64,000 nt of DNA from Pseudopithomyces maydicus (GCA_026873275.1 JANTUC010000005.1:868001-932000), one strand, 5' to 3'; positions 1 to 12,077 are shown, counted from the stretch's first letter. The notes: generated by a model not told the origin, from the sequence alone. Numbers and translations are program-made.

Positions 1-869
1 TGATCGGCGGTCAGAGGCCGGGGGCAGAGCCTCCTGTTGTCGACCAAGATTGTCTCAGGTTACCATTGGGCTTCACGAGTGCACACGAAGGCCGTCCTTG
101 CCCAGCTTGCAGCCCAAGAGCGTCGCCAACCGGGTGGTGAGCAACATGGCGGTGGGGCGACTGCGGGCGGTTGGACTGGCAAAGGAGCATCTTGTACTGT
201 ACACGAGGCTGCGGTGTGCAGCGTTCCTTGAAACCACGATGCGATTTGGAAATCCGATCCCCTGGCCATGGCGGCCGGAGTTGGAGCAGAGGAACTAGTG
301 GGACAAGATTTGAGGCGGCGCGGAGACTGAGCAGGCGTCGGCGCTGAGCTCGGTGACGCGATAGAGCAATCATGCAACGCCCACCGGCCATGCACCACAT
401 ACGTACGTACATTGCCTGGGCTCGGGAGTAGCGAGCTGCAGGTCGGCACAGAGGGCAAGGCTGCATCGTCTGGAGCCTCGTGCATCGCTTGCGTCCCTGA
501 GCCCGTCTGGGTTCTCGGGCCCCAGGTCGGCGGCCCGCTCAAAGGCAGCCACCCCGAGCATCTCTGCTCTCCCCCGCCCAACTCTCCGCTCCTCTCGTGA
601 CTCTCGGGACGCCCCGTGGTGAAGAGCATAGTCAGTCGTGTGCGCTGCCGTGTCACCGCTCGTATATTTAGTGCATGACATGCGTCTCTGAAACGTGAGA
701 AGCTAGCACGCACCTCGACCAGCCAAAGCCTGAGCCCGCTGCTCTACCTCTCCGCCCGACGCATTTCACTCTACCCTCCATGTCCGCCGTGTCTCAACTC
801 TGGAGTATAATTCTCGTCTGCGATGCTGTGCGACCACAAAGCTGAGAGGTGACGCTTGCATGCCTGACC
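1..869. other. Left-edge intergenic region, upstream of THG1
   Basis: No coding region with recognisable homology was found. The open frames here (up to 217 codons on the minus strand) overlap each other in several frames and have no family features, as expected by chance in GC-rich DNA. The 3' part should hold the THG1 promoter and leader; I saw no clear TATA element. Confidence 0.5.
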
Positions 870-3677
870 ATGGCCAATTCCAAGTGAGTGAAATTAAGCG
901 CAGGCGCTCGTGGTCGCTTGCTTGTTAGGTCGACTCCAACCGAATGCCAGGACGGCCAGACTGACCAGCCGCTAGATACGAATACGTACGCTCCTTCGAG
1001 CAGCCCGACGGCCTCTTGCCAAACACCTTCATCGTAGTGCGCATCGATGGCCGAGGCTTCACCAAGTATTTCCCCCCGTTCCCCTCCAGACCCCATCTTC
1101 CCAACAGCCCTCTCCAAATCTTACCACCCTTTCCGCTTCGGGCACATGGGGCCCGCTCGGCCTTCTCTAGACTGCATACACGGTTGAAGAGAGGCGTTTC
1201 GAGAAGCGAGCGCCGATTACCCGACGTGTGCTGATATGTTCGCTACGCCAGACTCACGGCCAAGTACAAGTTCGAGAAGCCCAATGACCGGCGCGCGCTC
1301 GACTTGATGAATGTGGCGGCTGAGGCCGTCCTGAAAGAACTGCCGGACCTCGTGTTGGCTTACGGTCAGAGCGACGAATTCAGGTAGACTATCCTGTCCT
1401 CCGTTAGCCCTGGTCTGCTGGAGATTGCACTTCTGTGGCAAGACTACCATGACCAGCTGGCCTTTGTCGAGAGGCATGAAGAGCCCGTCCAGCTGATGGT
1501 GTGCACAGTTTCGTCTTCCACAAGGACTGCATGCTGTTTGAACGGCGAGCCAGGTACGCCATTCTGCAACACAGCTGCCAATATCCTTCATGCCCATGCG
1601 TCAACCCTTGCGCAATGTCGAGTAGCTAATGACGATTAGCAAGCTTGTGACGACCATTGTGTCGACCTTTACAGCAAATTATGTGCTTGGATGGGCCAAC
1701 TATTTTCCGGAAGCACCCCTGACCGCCCCTCTGCCTTCGTTTGACGGACGAGCAGTATGCTACCCCAGCGATACTAATTTAAGAGACTATCTGAGCTGGC
1801 GGCAAGCTGACTGTAAGTTCGCTACCACTGGTCCTGAGTGACTGTGCATATATATATATCCGATGCTATGATGCACCCCACGTCGGGCCTTCCGCAGCCT
1901 TAAACATGCGTCTTACTCCGCACAGGCCATATAAACAATCTGTACAATACCACTTTCTGGACTCTTGTTCTGAAAGGTGGATTGGAAAATCGAGCTGCTG
2001 AGAAAGAACTCTCGGGCACCGTCTCTGCTGATAAGAACGAGATTTTGTTCAAAAGATTCGGTATCAACTACAACAACGAGCCGGAAATCTTCAAGAAGGG
2101 CAGCGTGCTCTACAGGGATGTATGTTCTCTGTTATTCAATTTATATATCACCCAGCTGAATGGCATAGTTCTTCCCTACATCTACGCAATCGTCCCCGAC
2201 TCCCGTGAAGTCCCCGAAATTGCAACAACCAACACCGCAGTCAAAAGTAAGACCGATGTCTCAGCCACTAGAACGCACGCATGACGACCTTTTACGCTCC
2301 TCGCCTGCCTCTACGACATCTGCAGCAACAGCTGCTACACCCCGTGGCCCAACCTTTCTGTCAACATCCACAACACCATCACCTCCACCGTCACCGCCGT
2401 CGCTTTCTATGCCAACCTTCACTGACGCCTTCGAGGCTCTCTCTTCCGTAGGCTACCCCTCAACATACTCACCTTCAACCATGCCAATCTCTCCGCCTGC
2501 GAACGAATCGGCCGTCCGACACCCACTCGCAAGCTTACAACCAATTCCTCTCCCACCTCCGACACTCAGACCAAGCACTCGGCCTCCGCCATCGTTGAAC
2601 CCTCCGAATGCAATTGCGCACACTAACACTTCGCCTTTGCCTTCACCTTCGCCTTATACGCCAACGCACATCGTGAGTCCCTTGCGCACGACATCTAATT
2701 TGAAGAAGCCCATGAAGCCCATCTCGCATTCTGCGAGCGCATCTCTCTCGGCAAATCCAGTCAAGTCACCAGCCGCGCCATACAGAGCTACCCCCAAAAG
2801 ATCACCCAGCATGTCTGCTCTTGAGTCCGGGGTAGGAGGCCTACATATGCACGGTCCGCCCCAGATACCTCTGCGAATCTCGTCCATCCCGCCCAACCAG
2901 TCACCCCGTAAACTCTCCCTGCCGAGTCAGAAATCGTACTCCTTGCTCCGCCAAGAATCCTCCGAGCCGACTACCATCACTCCCGCGAATACGTCTTCCT
3001 ACCGCGGAGGTGCACTGGGAGGACCCAGGACGCCCCAGCAGCAACTCATGACCATGAAAGAGCTTCCATCTCCTCCTCCGGCGGAGTACGACGAAGGAGG
3101 CGTACGAGGCATGGTCATGGGCACCGATCCCCAGATCTGGAGCCAATCGCCTCCGCCCACGCGGGACTCGGAAATCACGCACGCGTCCGCCGAAAGCGGG
3201 ACATCGAAGGGCCACGGGAACATGGAGGGCTTCATCGTGAATCCCATCATCCCGCCCTCGCCGCCGCAACCCAAGTCGAGCCACTCTCGCACTAACTCGA
3301 TGTACTCTCGGAGCTATTCGTTTCCTGCTCCACCCAGCGCCCCGCTCACTTTGTCTGGCGTGGAGCAATTCGCGGCGTTCGACTGGATGTCAACGGTCGA
3401 CGCGAAGCATCCCATCGATCAGCCTCCTGACGTTCCGCAAAAGTCGCAGTCACGGAGGAACAAGAAGGCGAGGAAAGTGATGGGCATCGAAGACAGTAGC
3501 ACGCAGAACGATGTTAGAACCGGAAATCAAGGCCGTCCGATGAATATGAGCAAGACGCAGAGGGACAAGGACAGGAAGAAAAGGGGCAAAGCGAAGATAG
3601 TGATTGAACACGTTGATATCATTGGAGACAAGTTTTGGGAGAGGAGACCGTGGATTTTGAGTGGACGCGCCGGTTAA
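870..3677 (+). CDS. THG1: tRNA(His) guanylyltransferase with a large Ser/Pro-rich insertion
   Basis: Adds the extra G at position -1 of tRNA-His by 3'-5' polymerisation. Seven exons by phase and splice signals: 870-883, 976-1065, 1252-1383, 1509-1553, 1640-1812, 1926-2119, 2169-3677, giving 718 residues. The start MANSKYEYVRSFEQPDG is typical of the family. Metal ligands are visible as Asp-29 (RIDGRGF) and Asp-76/Glu-77 (GQSDEF), and HINNLYNTTFW and DKNEILF follow. The catalytic core ends about residue 216 (LYRD). The usual C-terminal segment (KIVIEHVDIIGDKFWERRP) appears only at about 685-715. Between them lie roughly 455 residues rich in Ser, Pro and Thr with no recognisable fold. Fungal Thg1 proteins are usually near 270-300 residues, so the insertion is the odd feature. 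The last exon is fully open, and an intron of 1.3 kb would be exceptional in this window, so I read the insertion as coding. Confidence 0.9.
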
Positions 3678-4030
3678 TTTGGAAATTTCAGAATTGATGA
3701 AGCGGCAAGTTATGTGTGTTTGGGATTATGCATAGCGTAAGGATTCATCCATGTTTTCTCCACTTCATACGTGTATTTGTTCGATATGGATTTATGAATG
3801 CAGTGCCGTCATTTGATTATTACCCACTCCTATTTGTCTCTGTGCATCGGTTCGTGCCAACTCCCTTCGACCCCCTACTAAACTACCCCGTTCCTCGTGG
3901 TAACATAGGCATGTGGCTTGCTAAAGAAATGTTGCTCAACTGGTGGAACATTGCGACTGAATAAATGTGACACCAGATGGCTCCCATCTAGAGTTGGAAA
4001 TAACAATGTTTCATTCATCGAGTACGGCGG
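3678..4030. other. Convergent intergenic spacer THG1/DMC1
   Basis: The 353-bp gap between the 3' ends of two converging genes. It presumably contains both 3' UTRs and polyadenylation signals. No gene is visible. Confidence 0.6.
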
Positions 4031-5472
4031 TTAAGCCTTCTCGGCATCGTTGATTCCACCATTCGTGATAATGTATGTGGCTTCCTTCTCCGGCATATCT
4101 ACGACAAGTCAGTGGTGCTTTTGAGAATTCCAGGGTTGATGGTCAGTCACGGCTCACCAGGCGAGTCTTGAATCTTAGCAACCCGCTCTTCGCCACGCCC
4201 TTTACGAAGTAGAATTCGAGTGGCCGAAGCATGGGCAAGGATGTGGCCTCCGACAGGTTTACGACCGTCTGCTCCTGCGAAGAGAGCGCTGGCTCCAGGG
4301 TCACTCTGCACTTGGTTCGTCATGAAAACAGCCACATTGAACTCTGGTAAACTTGTAAGCAGGAAAAACCACCATCGATCCAGTCAAAGCTTCTCACCCT
4401 CAGCAACATGCGTTAGTTTCGAGAGGAATTGGTTGAGCTTTTGTTGCCGCTCATTCAGTTCGCCCCGGCCAACGTAGTCCACACGGAACAACGCCATGAT
4501 GCTGTCGATAATAAGAAGGCGGTACTCATTGTTCACAAAATATTCGGCGACCTTGTTGAGGAGTTCCATCTGATGCTCAGAATTGACAGCGCGAGCGTAG
4601 GTGATATTCTCGAGCGCTAGATAATTTTAGTAGCGGATTTACTATTGACGCAATGAACGTACTCTGTTCAGGGTCGACGCCGAAACGTTCTGCAATTTGG
4701 GCAATTCTCTCAGGCCTGAATGTACCCTCGGTATCTGTTTGGGTTAGTCGGTGGTCAGATACAAGACATCAATTGTGGAAGACAGCATATACCGATGAAC
4801 GCAACCTTGCCCTCGGCACCGCCAAGGTCTTTTGGAAGCTGCGCAATAACCGACATCGTATGCGATAATTGTGTCTTACCGCACCGAAACTCGCCAAAGA
4901 CTTCACTGATACTCATTGTTGCAAAGCCACTGTCATAATCAGCGGGGTACCAGCGGAAGAATGGAATGACGAACCCTCCCAGGATATTGTCAAACTGCTT
5001 ACTACCAGTGGAGATTTTGAGGACCCTCTTTCGGTGTTGGCCAAGATCATGAGCTGTCTGGAAACCACCACCGGCTGGCTGTATCAAATGTCAACGGCCC
5101 TACCTAGGTAGTCCCTATCTATGGTAATGGCTATGACACAAACTTACCTGACACTTTGCGATTGCCTCCTTAACCTTATCCACCTTGATCTCACTAAATC
5201 CCTTGATTTTGGCCAGATTCCTCCTCGTCGCTGCATGCACGCTCGCGATGGTGTAGTAGCCATTCGCTTTTAGCTTCGCGATATCAACTGCACCGATGCC
5301 ATGTGCCTGGATGGTATCAATGTCGACAATGAAGCCTTCCTGTTCCACACACAATCGTCAGTTCTGTGCATTAACTCCCCAAATTTTGTAACGGAGCTTT
5401 TCGGGAAAGGGCAACCTTGGAATGACTCACGTCATTACCTGAGTCATCGCTCGCGACCGAAGAGGGCGACAT
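4031..5472 (-). CDS. DMC1: Meiotic recombinase Dmc1
   Basis: RecA/Rad51-family strand-exchange ATPase that acts on meiotic double-strand breaks. Eight exons on the minus strand: 5472-5431, 5339-5148, 5078-4975, 4929-4793, 4734-4663, 4616-4398, 4343-4158, 4098-4031, giving 339 residues, the normal Dmc1 size. The N-terminal helix-hairpin-helix region (IDTIQAHGIGAVDIAKLKAN) carries Dmc1-type wording, not Rad51-type. Walker A is GEFRCGKT at about 125-132 and Walker B LLIID near 216-220. The GGRGELNERQQ-like L1 region and the FMTNQVQSDPGASALFAGAD segment are Dmc1/Rad51 core. It ends in ATYIITNGGINDAEKA. The intron after DNILGG starts with the uncommon 5' site GTTCGT. Its first exon encodes only 14 residues. 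Start chosen as the first ATG giving an in-phase short exon; transcripts are expected mainly in sexual stages. Confidence 0.93.
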
Positions 5473-6573
5473 TGCTACTCAGAGAAGATGGAACGAAAAG
5501 AATGCAGACAGAGCACACTGGGCCTAAGGTTAAGGTGGTAGGTGTGCAGTGAGATTTGAGTTGAGATGCAGTGAAGAAAAGAATTCGGAGCGCACAAGAC
5601 GAGGAATTGTGCTGAGCAGTTCGGGTGGAAAGAGCGGATGGTGCCGATTCCCCATGTTGCAGGAACAGATGAGGAAGAAGGAGCGACATGATCGGTGTCA
5701 ATGACGTGTGCGAGTACATTTGTGTTCAGCACAACCTTGGAGAAAACTGTGTTACGAACAGCGAACAATCCAATCTCGATTGAAGCCTTAAAAATGCCAT
5801 GCTCTCATGCACTTGATGTTGCAGTAGATTTCACTCATAGAAGATCGCACAGCCACAATGAATGCCTACAAGTCACTTCAGAATCAGCAAGGTTTTAAGT
5901 AAGTTGAGCATGTATTTGATGACAGATGCCACGCTATGCAACCTTGCCGGGGCAAGGGAAACAATTCGGGTAGGTAGACAATCACAAAAAGAAAACCAAG
6001 GGGCAGGGGCAATGCCATCCAACTCTCCCGACAAACCCACACAACTACATCTTCCGTACACGTCCACATCCGACTCGTTCTCAGTCCTCCATGCCCCGCT
6101 CCCATCTCAATCCCTCCAACTAGCGCGCACGCCAGATCACTTTCCACTACCACAGCCGCCTCCCATAGGTTATCCCCGACAACTTCTAGTCTATCCAAGT
6201 CTTTCCTGATCCGCCAGCCCAAAGGCACGATGACGTCGGCAGAAGTACAAGGTAAGATGAAAGAAATTGCCGTTCCCCTCAAGTGTCGCCAAGCCGTTTG
6301 TTGTCCGAAGTAATGGTATGATAGTTTTCCGCGTAAAGGGATATAATGTCCGTGGGTATCAGCGTAGGATTCGTGAAAACTTTTGTTCTCCTTTCTCGAT
6401 GACAGTAACTCGTAATGCGTGAAGTTTGTCGAATGATGCCGGAAAGGCGAAATCATATGAACGATAGTGGGTAGCAGAAAACAAAACAAAATCCAAACAG
6501 TCAATGTCAAGTATTGACGTCCATCCTGGCGATTTTACTCGCGCTCGGAAGAGAATTCACCGGTTGGAGAATC
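5473..6573. other. Intergenic region between DMC1 and the zinc-knuckle gene
   Basis: About 1.1 kb. The left part is the DMC1 promoter side and the right part is 3' of the zinc-knuckle gene. The minus-strand frame of 208 codons here (5884-6510) has no family features and I do not call it. No RNA gene was seen. Confidence 0.5.
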
Positions 6574-7416
6574 CTAAGCGACAGCAGTCGTAGGAGCCAC
6601 AGGGGCAACGGCAGCAGGAGCGGGCACGGCACTGTCACCGTTGACCTCGGCCTGGGTGCAATCGCGAGAGATGTGGCCGGCTTCACCACAGCGGTAGCAG
6701 GTCTTTCCGGCCGTGTTGAGAGGACCGCCGTTGGGGGCAGTGCAGTCGCGGGAGATGTGGCCAAGCTTGCCGCAAGCGTAGCACTTCATGGCCTGAGCCT
6801 GGCAGTCGCGGGCGAAATGGTTAGGTCCACCGCACTTGTAGCAAGTTGCCGGGCGACCGCCTCCAAAGCCGCCCCTGAAGCCGCCACCGTACGCACCACG
6901 GGGAGCGCCAGCGCCCCGTCCCATGCCCGCGCCCGGGTTGGGGCAGTTACGAGCCAAGTGGCCGGCGAGGCCGCAAGAGTAGCATCGTCCGCTGGTGCCG
7001 GCGCCGCTCAGCCTGAGGGTTGGGCAGTCAGCCTGGACATGGCCGAGGCCCTGGCAGTGGTAGCACTGCTTCGTCTCCGTGGTACGCGGGTGAGGGCATC
7101 CGTTCGATTCGTGGCCGGGCTGCTTGCCTGTATGCCAATCAGCGGGCGGTATGGATGGTGTTGCACGGAAGCGACTTACAGTTGTAGCAGAGCCTCTCCG
7201 ACGACGAGCACACCTCTGTCAGTCCAAGTCAGTCCTGTGTTCCCGAACGCGTCGCACAACTCGTGCCTGCGCAACGCGGGAAGCGCACACGGTGCCGTCT
7301 TGCAACAGCGCCGGCGACCGCGGCCCCGGTGGCAGGCGAGTAGGGAGGGCGAGCTCACCAGCATAGTGCCCCACGTTTCCGCACTTGAAGCACGCACGAC
7401 GAGAGAGTGACGACAT
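6574..7416 (-). CDS. CCHC zinc-knuckle nucleic-acid-binding protein (Gis2/Byr3/CNBP type)
   Basis: Three exons: 7416-7359, 7215-7180, 7127-6574, giving 215 residues. Seven CX2CX4HX4C zinc knuckles can be counted: CFKCGNVGHYAEVC across the first splice, then CYNCKQPGHESNGC across the second, followed by knuckles starting CYHC, CYSC, CYKC, CYAC and CYRC. A Gly/Arg-rich linker (RGAYGGGFRGGFGGG) separates knuckles four and five, and an Ala/Pro tail ends the protein. Family members (yeast Gis2, fission-yeast Byr3, animal CNBP) bind single-stranded G-rich RNA or DNA and influence translation and stress granules. Knuckle spacing across both introns confirms the splice choice. The plus-strand 298-codon frame over the same DNA is a GC-driven shadow. 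Confidence 0.92.
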
Positions 7417-8604
7417 TTTGGTTGTTCCTCCGGGTATATCTGTAAAGAGCGAGTTAGTAAGGGGGTATATGGTCGGTAGTCGGCGGCGGGGGAAGGCGGC
7501 TGTGGTTGAGGTTGAGGTTGGGGTTGAGGTTGCGCTTTGTGGTTGTATAAAGAGGACGACGGCGCGCGTTTGCCACGACGGCTGCGGCGGCGGTTTGCCG
7601 GTGGTCGAGCGCAGGCGTCGCAAAGGGCCTGGCGGGCTGCATGTGAATGGGCGCACGAACCTGCTGCTATCACTTCTACGGTTCCTTCACCTGGCGGGCG
7701 CGGTCAGTGGCAGAATTTTCGAGGCGTAGAGGGGCTGTTCAATGTGGGATCCACGCCCCTCGGCGTGGAGGGCAGCGCAGGGTCTCCCACGGAAAAAGGG
7801 TGGCACGCAGTGCAGACAAGGGCGCAGACGTACCGGTGCAATCGAGTCTCCAGTCCTTCCCTCAGCAACTCAGCAGCTGCGTCCGTCCTCGGCACGATAT
7901 GTGGGCGATGTGGTGGTTTTATGGGGGTTTGGAAGGGGTCAGGGCGGCGTCGGGCCAGAAAGGATCTGTCCTCTCGCTGCATAGCCGCTGCAATTTGGGC
8001 GGTCCACCCACGACGGCAACAGGGTCCAGCTCCTGCCTTGCCACGTTGGTTTTAACGTCGTCGATGTGCGCTATCACGCTGCTGTGAATGGCCGTAATGG
8101 CCGTCGACGCGGGATGCGCCCCTTGATTCGAATTTCCTCGTCCGCGCTGCCCGCCACCACCCCGTCTGCGCCCAACCCGCCTGCGCCCTCAGCTTCGCTC
8201 TGCATCCTAGCGACCACTTGCACCCCGCGAAATGACACAATCGCCATTGCTCGCAGCGGCCCGACCTGACAGCTGCTGGCTCGAGCAGGCCTTGCCGCGC
8301 CTCCAGCCCGCTTAGCGTCCGATCCACCCCGGTGCTGAGCTGCCTGCTTCAGCCAAAAACTTTTTCACGGTCAGGTGATTTCTGCCCTTCCAAGCTTCCA
8401 AGCGTGCTCGCCCGAGAGACCGAAGCAAGCCCCTGAGAGCCCAAAACTTACCCTGTGCTTGGCCTGAGCATTGCCTCGGGGTTACGGTGCATTCACGGCC
8501 GCATGGAACAACACGAGGAAAAGCCATTGCAACCAAAATCGTGATTTCTGATCCTACTATTTACGTGCATGTCATGGGCCTATCATCCTTGGTGTGGCGC
8601 AAAT
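7417..8604. other. Intergenic region upstream of the zinc-knuckle gene
   Basis: Nearly 1.2 kb holding the zinc-knuckle promoter/leader and the 3' flank of the pyrophosphorylase gene. It includes a purine-rich tract of GGTTGAG-type repeats near 7505-7535. Multiple overlapping open frames on both strands show no protein family. Nothing else was seen. Confidence 0.5.
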
Positions 8605-10172
8605 CTAGGGCTCGTTCTCAATAACAGCCGGTGCCGTGATGGTCGTGTTCTTCACGAACTCCAGCCCCTCGCCACCATACGAGATCAAAGGCGAGACCTC
8701 GACACCATCGTCGGGCGTCTCGCTGACAATCGTGGCGCCTGCAGCCTCCACCCATTTCTTGCCCTGCGCCATGATGTCCTTCTTGCTTGTCTCGGGACTG
8801 TCCTCACCCTTCGCGTTCTTCAACGGCGAGAACTCGTCCTCGCGCTTGACCTCCATGCAAGCAAACTTGTCGAGAGTCAAGAGCGGGAAGCAGTCGAAGA
8901 CGAACTGCTCGAGCTTGATACCGTTGGGCTTTTCCGGCTTGATGGTCTCACCAGTCTCGGTGTTCACGTACGGAATCTTCTTGCGTGCAACGTGGTGAGG
9001 AAGCTTCTTTGCCCACTCGGGAATGCTCTCAAGGAAGTTGTACGAGTAGTAGTGGTTGACAATGTTAGCGGCGCGGAACTTGAGAAGACCGTTGGACTCA
9101 GTGGCCTCTGCATCCTCTGTAGAAATCTCAGAGTATTCAACAACGTCAGGACGGCCGTTCTTCTGGAGGATGAGTCCAACCGACTCTTTAGCATCACGCT
9201 TGCGGACAACCTTGGTGGCAATATCGACGTTCTTGGAGGCGGAGAAGCCGATGAAAGCGGGATCGGCAACCTTGACCAAGCAGTTGTCGACGCAGTAAGC
9301 GTGGATGTGCTTGATACCACGCTTACCCATGTCGGCAACAACGCCAGAGTTGATGAGGGCTTGGTAGAGGCCACCGTTTCCATCAGGTGCAACAGCCACC
9401 TATACTGTCAGCTGCAAAATGCATTGGCGACCAGCACTTCTCACCTTTGACTTGCTCTCCAACAGAATCTTGCCCTCGTTCGAGATGCAAGGAAGCACAC
9501 CCTGTTCGAAGATGACAACGTTCTCTTTCTTCAATCCAAAGTAGTTCTTCTCCTCAAAGAACTTCTGTGTAGGTCCTCTTGTCGGCCCGCTGGTCATGAC
9601 GTACCAGGGAATTGTGACGCTCTCCTTGCCATGCTGCTTCTTGGCCAGCTTCTCCGCCTTGGCTATCCGCTCACCCTGGAGCTGGAACAGCGACTTCTGG
9701 CTAGGCAGTCCAATGTTGTACTGTCCCTTGGGATCAGAGCTTCCCAACCGAGTGCCTTGGCCACCAGCCATCAACACCACGGCCACCTGGTTCTGTGCGA
9801 TGAGCTCGAGACCGCTGTCGTACCACTTCTGCAGGTCGTCTGCGCTCGAGTCGAGGACGGACGATGTGGCATCTTCGGGGAGAGGTTCGATCTTCGATTC
9901 GGTCGATTCGGTCTTGGGGGGTTGAGTGCCTTGTCTGTGATCTCGTTGATGTAGTCAGGGTTAAAGTTCTGCAGCTGGTCGTACAGCCCCGCCTTTTCGG
10001 CTGAAGAGAGCTTGTCGTAAAAAGCAAAGACCTGCTCCTGTCCGGCCTTCTCGTACTTGGACTTGAGCTCGTTGAGCTGTTCCTCAGTGGGCTCCCGGAA
10101 GGCGGCGGCCTGGCCACCACCGAGGTTCAGCTTCTCAAGGGTGGAGTTGATGGTGTCCTTGATGGCGTCCAT
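8605..10172 (-). CDS. UAP1: UDP-N-acetylglucosamine pyrophosphorylase, one-base frameshift
   Basis: Makes UDP-GlcNAc from GlcNAc-1-phosphate and UTP, the precursor of chitin, GPI anchors and N-glycans, in the cytosol. Exons 10172-9445 and 9399-8605 (intron 45 nt, GTGAGA...TAG). The nucleotide-binding signature LMAGGQGTRLGSSDPKG, the uridine-site region WYVMTSGPTRGPT and CVDNCLVKVADP are all present. It starts MDAIKDTINSTLEKLNL and ends VIENEP. The reading frame breaks at a run of six G on the plus strand (9916-9921), just after ITDKALNPP. The continuation (KTESTESKIEPLPEDATSS) is in the -1 frame and matches the family's linker. One missing base restores 507 residues, the normal length. The gene is expected to be essential, so an assembly error is far likelier than a null allele. 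Confidence 0.9.
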
Positions 10173-10723
10173 GATGCAAGCGGGGTAATTCGATGTGGGG
10201 AACTGACAATGTCAAAAGTAACGATAATGCAAAAAGCACGATTGGAGATGATTGACGTGAGATAAAAGAGACTTTGCACGATGTCGCAGCCTCAATTAAT
10301 GTTTATTGAAGAAACTAGGAGAGCAAGCTGCGGTGTACTAACGCGGTCTTGCCCCACTGTCCCTGTCTTACGGGCCCTGTCCGCGCCTCAGCACAGGCAA
10401 CAAAAGGGCTCGTCGCAAGCGGCTGAAAATCATGGCTGAACACTAAAAATAGGTGGCAGGACGCACTCGTTCATCCAGTACCTATGCATTGCCTAATGTT
10501 TTATTTACACACAAGTTACTCATAATAAATCGAGAGGATTGCGGCGTGCAAGTCGGAACCGTAACCAAAACAACCAAAGACGATGAAGCAGGAGAAATAT
10601 GCTACGCTGAAAAACCACAATGCCAAGCAAATGCAATGTCGCTGACAGGTGCAGACAAGATGATAGATACTGTGTCGGGACGCCGTTGTCATGATTGCTC
10701 CTCTATGCAGCGTGGTTGTCTGC
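10173..10723. other. Intergenic: UAP1 promoter and 3' flank of the dehydratase gene
   Basis: A 551-bp gap between two genes on the minus strand. Minus-strand frames here (e.g. the 86 codons at 10516-10776) show no family and partly overlap the dehydratase tail. Nothing further was seen. Confidence 0.5.
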
Positions 10724-12077
10724 TTACACGCCATTGGTGTCAGCCTTTGCCGGCGCTTGCTCGTCATTGGCTTCAAGCTTTAACGGCTTGGCTGGTGCTG
10801 GGTTTAAAATGCGGGTTGCATCAATGAGACGAGCATTCGGATTAAGTTCAAGACCGAACCCAGGCTTATCCAGAATTGAAACGTCAAGATAACCCTTGGT
10901 AGGAATTGGCTCGTTGACGAAAAGGTCGCCAAACACAGGTAAGACGGACTTTCCGTCTGGAGAATTTGCCAAGTACTCTTGGAATGGTGAGTTCGCCTGG
11001 CTAACGACGAAGTGGTATGAGTAGGGCCCGCTGGCGTGTGGAACAACGGGGATGTCATATGCTGCAGCCATTGATGAGATCTTGAGCAACTCAGTCATAC
11101 CTCCCACCCACATGACGTCAGGTTGGAGTATATCGAGGTTGCGACCTTCTATGAGCTTTCTGAAGCCATATCTTGAGTATTCGTGCTCGCCAGTGGTAAA
11201 CTTCATCCGCGGGTGTGCGCGTTTGATCAGCTCGAAGCCGTCCGTGTCATCGGGCGAGAGGCACTCCTCCCACCAGTTGAGATTGAGATGCTCGGTAGCC
11301 TTGACAACTTCAATTGTATATTGCACATTCAAGCTCATGTAGCAGTCGACCATGATGGGGAAATCGGGGCCAACACTCTCTCGGTGTTTAGTGAGAAATT
11401 CCACGTTCTTCTTGAGGCCTTCGGGGCCCTCTCCAGGACCGTAAGGCAGCGGCACCTTTGCCCCCCAGAATCCCATCTCCTTGGCCGCTGCTGGCTCGGG
11501 GCCAGTGCAGTAGAAGTTCAACCTCTCTCGTGTTGCGCCACCGATCATCTTGTACACGGGCTCATTTCGAATCTTGCCTAGCAAATCCCAAATGGCGAGA
11601 TCGATGACGGATATGACGGCAACCGGAAGTCCCTTGCGACCGTAGAACATGGAACCACGGTACATTTGCTCGAAGATGTGGTTCGTGTCTCGTGGATCTG
11701 AGCACTGTCAGTGGGCGCCTTTGAGAGGGGCAGATGGCTAGCCACGCACCTTGTCCTACCAAGAAGCGCTCGAAGTGCTCAGCAACCAGCCAGCAGGCCG
11801 GCGGGCCTCCAAAACCTGTCGCAAACCCCTTGGTCCCATCGGTTGCCTCGATCTCGACGCAGAAGGAGCCCAGCACGTTGATGCCCCAGCTCGTACGTGA
11901 CTTCCTGTACTCCTCATACTGGCTCATGGGCGTCGATATCTTGCTGTCGATCAACCAATGGCCGCCGTGCACATTGTGGTAGTCGCCGCCTGACCCAGGG
12001 CCTTGGGTGATGAATGTGCGGACAAGTTTGATTGTGGGGAACCCGCGGGCTGCAGTGCTTGAGCTTGGGGCAGACAT
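10724..12077 (-). CDS. L-rhamnonate dehydratase-like enolase-superfamily enzyme
   Basis: Predicted to dehydrate L-rhamnonate to 2-keto-3-deoxy-L-rhamnonate, a step of the fungal non-phosphorylated rhamnose pathway. Exons 12077-11750 and 11697-10724 (intron 52 nt), 433 residues. The N-terminal capping domain has the rhamnonate-dehydratase-like stretch SRTSWGINVLGSFCVEIEATDG. The barrel domain holds the K-V-P-L-P-Y-G-P strand, the putative Mg ligands Asp-227 (MVDCYMSLN), Glu-253 (WWEECLSPDD) and Glu-280 (TTGEHEYSRYGF), and His-330 (PVVPHASGPYSYH). The start ATG sits in an ideal GCCACCATG context. Related sugar-acid dehydratases share this fold, so the substrate is inferred. A Zn2Cys6 regulator is transcribed divergently 630 bp away, a common arrangement for pathway-specific control. 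Confidence 0.85.

Noticed and set aside
6514..7410. 298-codon plus-strand frame over the zinc-knuckle gene
   Set aside because: Opposite strand to a gene with seven clear CCHC knuckles; the frame has no ATG-linked family features and reflects base composition.
8569..9450. 293-codon plus-strand frame over UAP1
   Set aside because: Mirror of the conserved UAP1 exon 2; Val/Leu/Asp-rich composition typical of antisense shadows.
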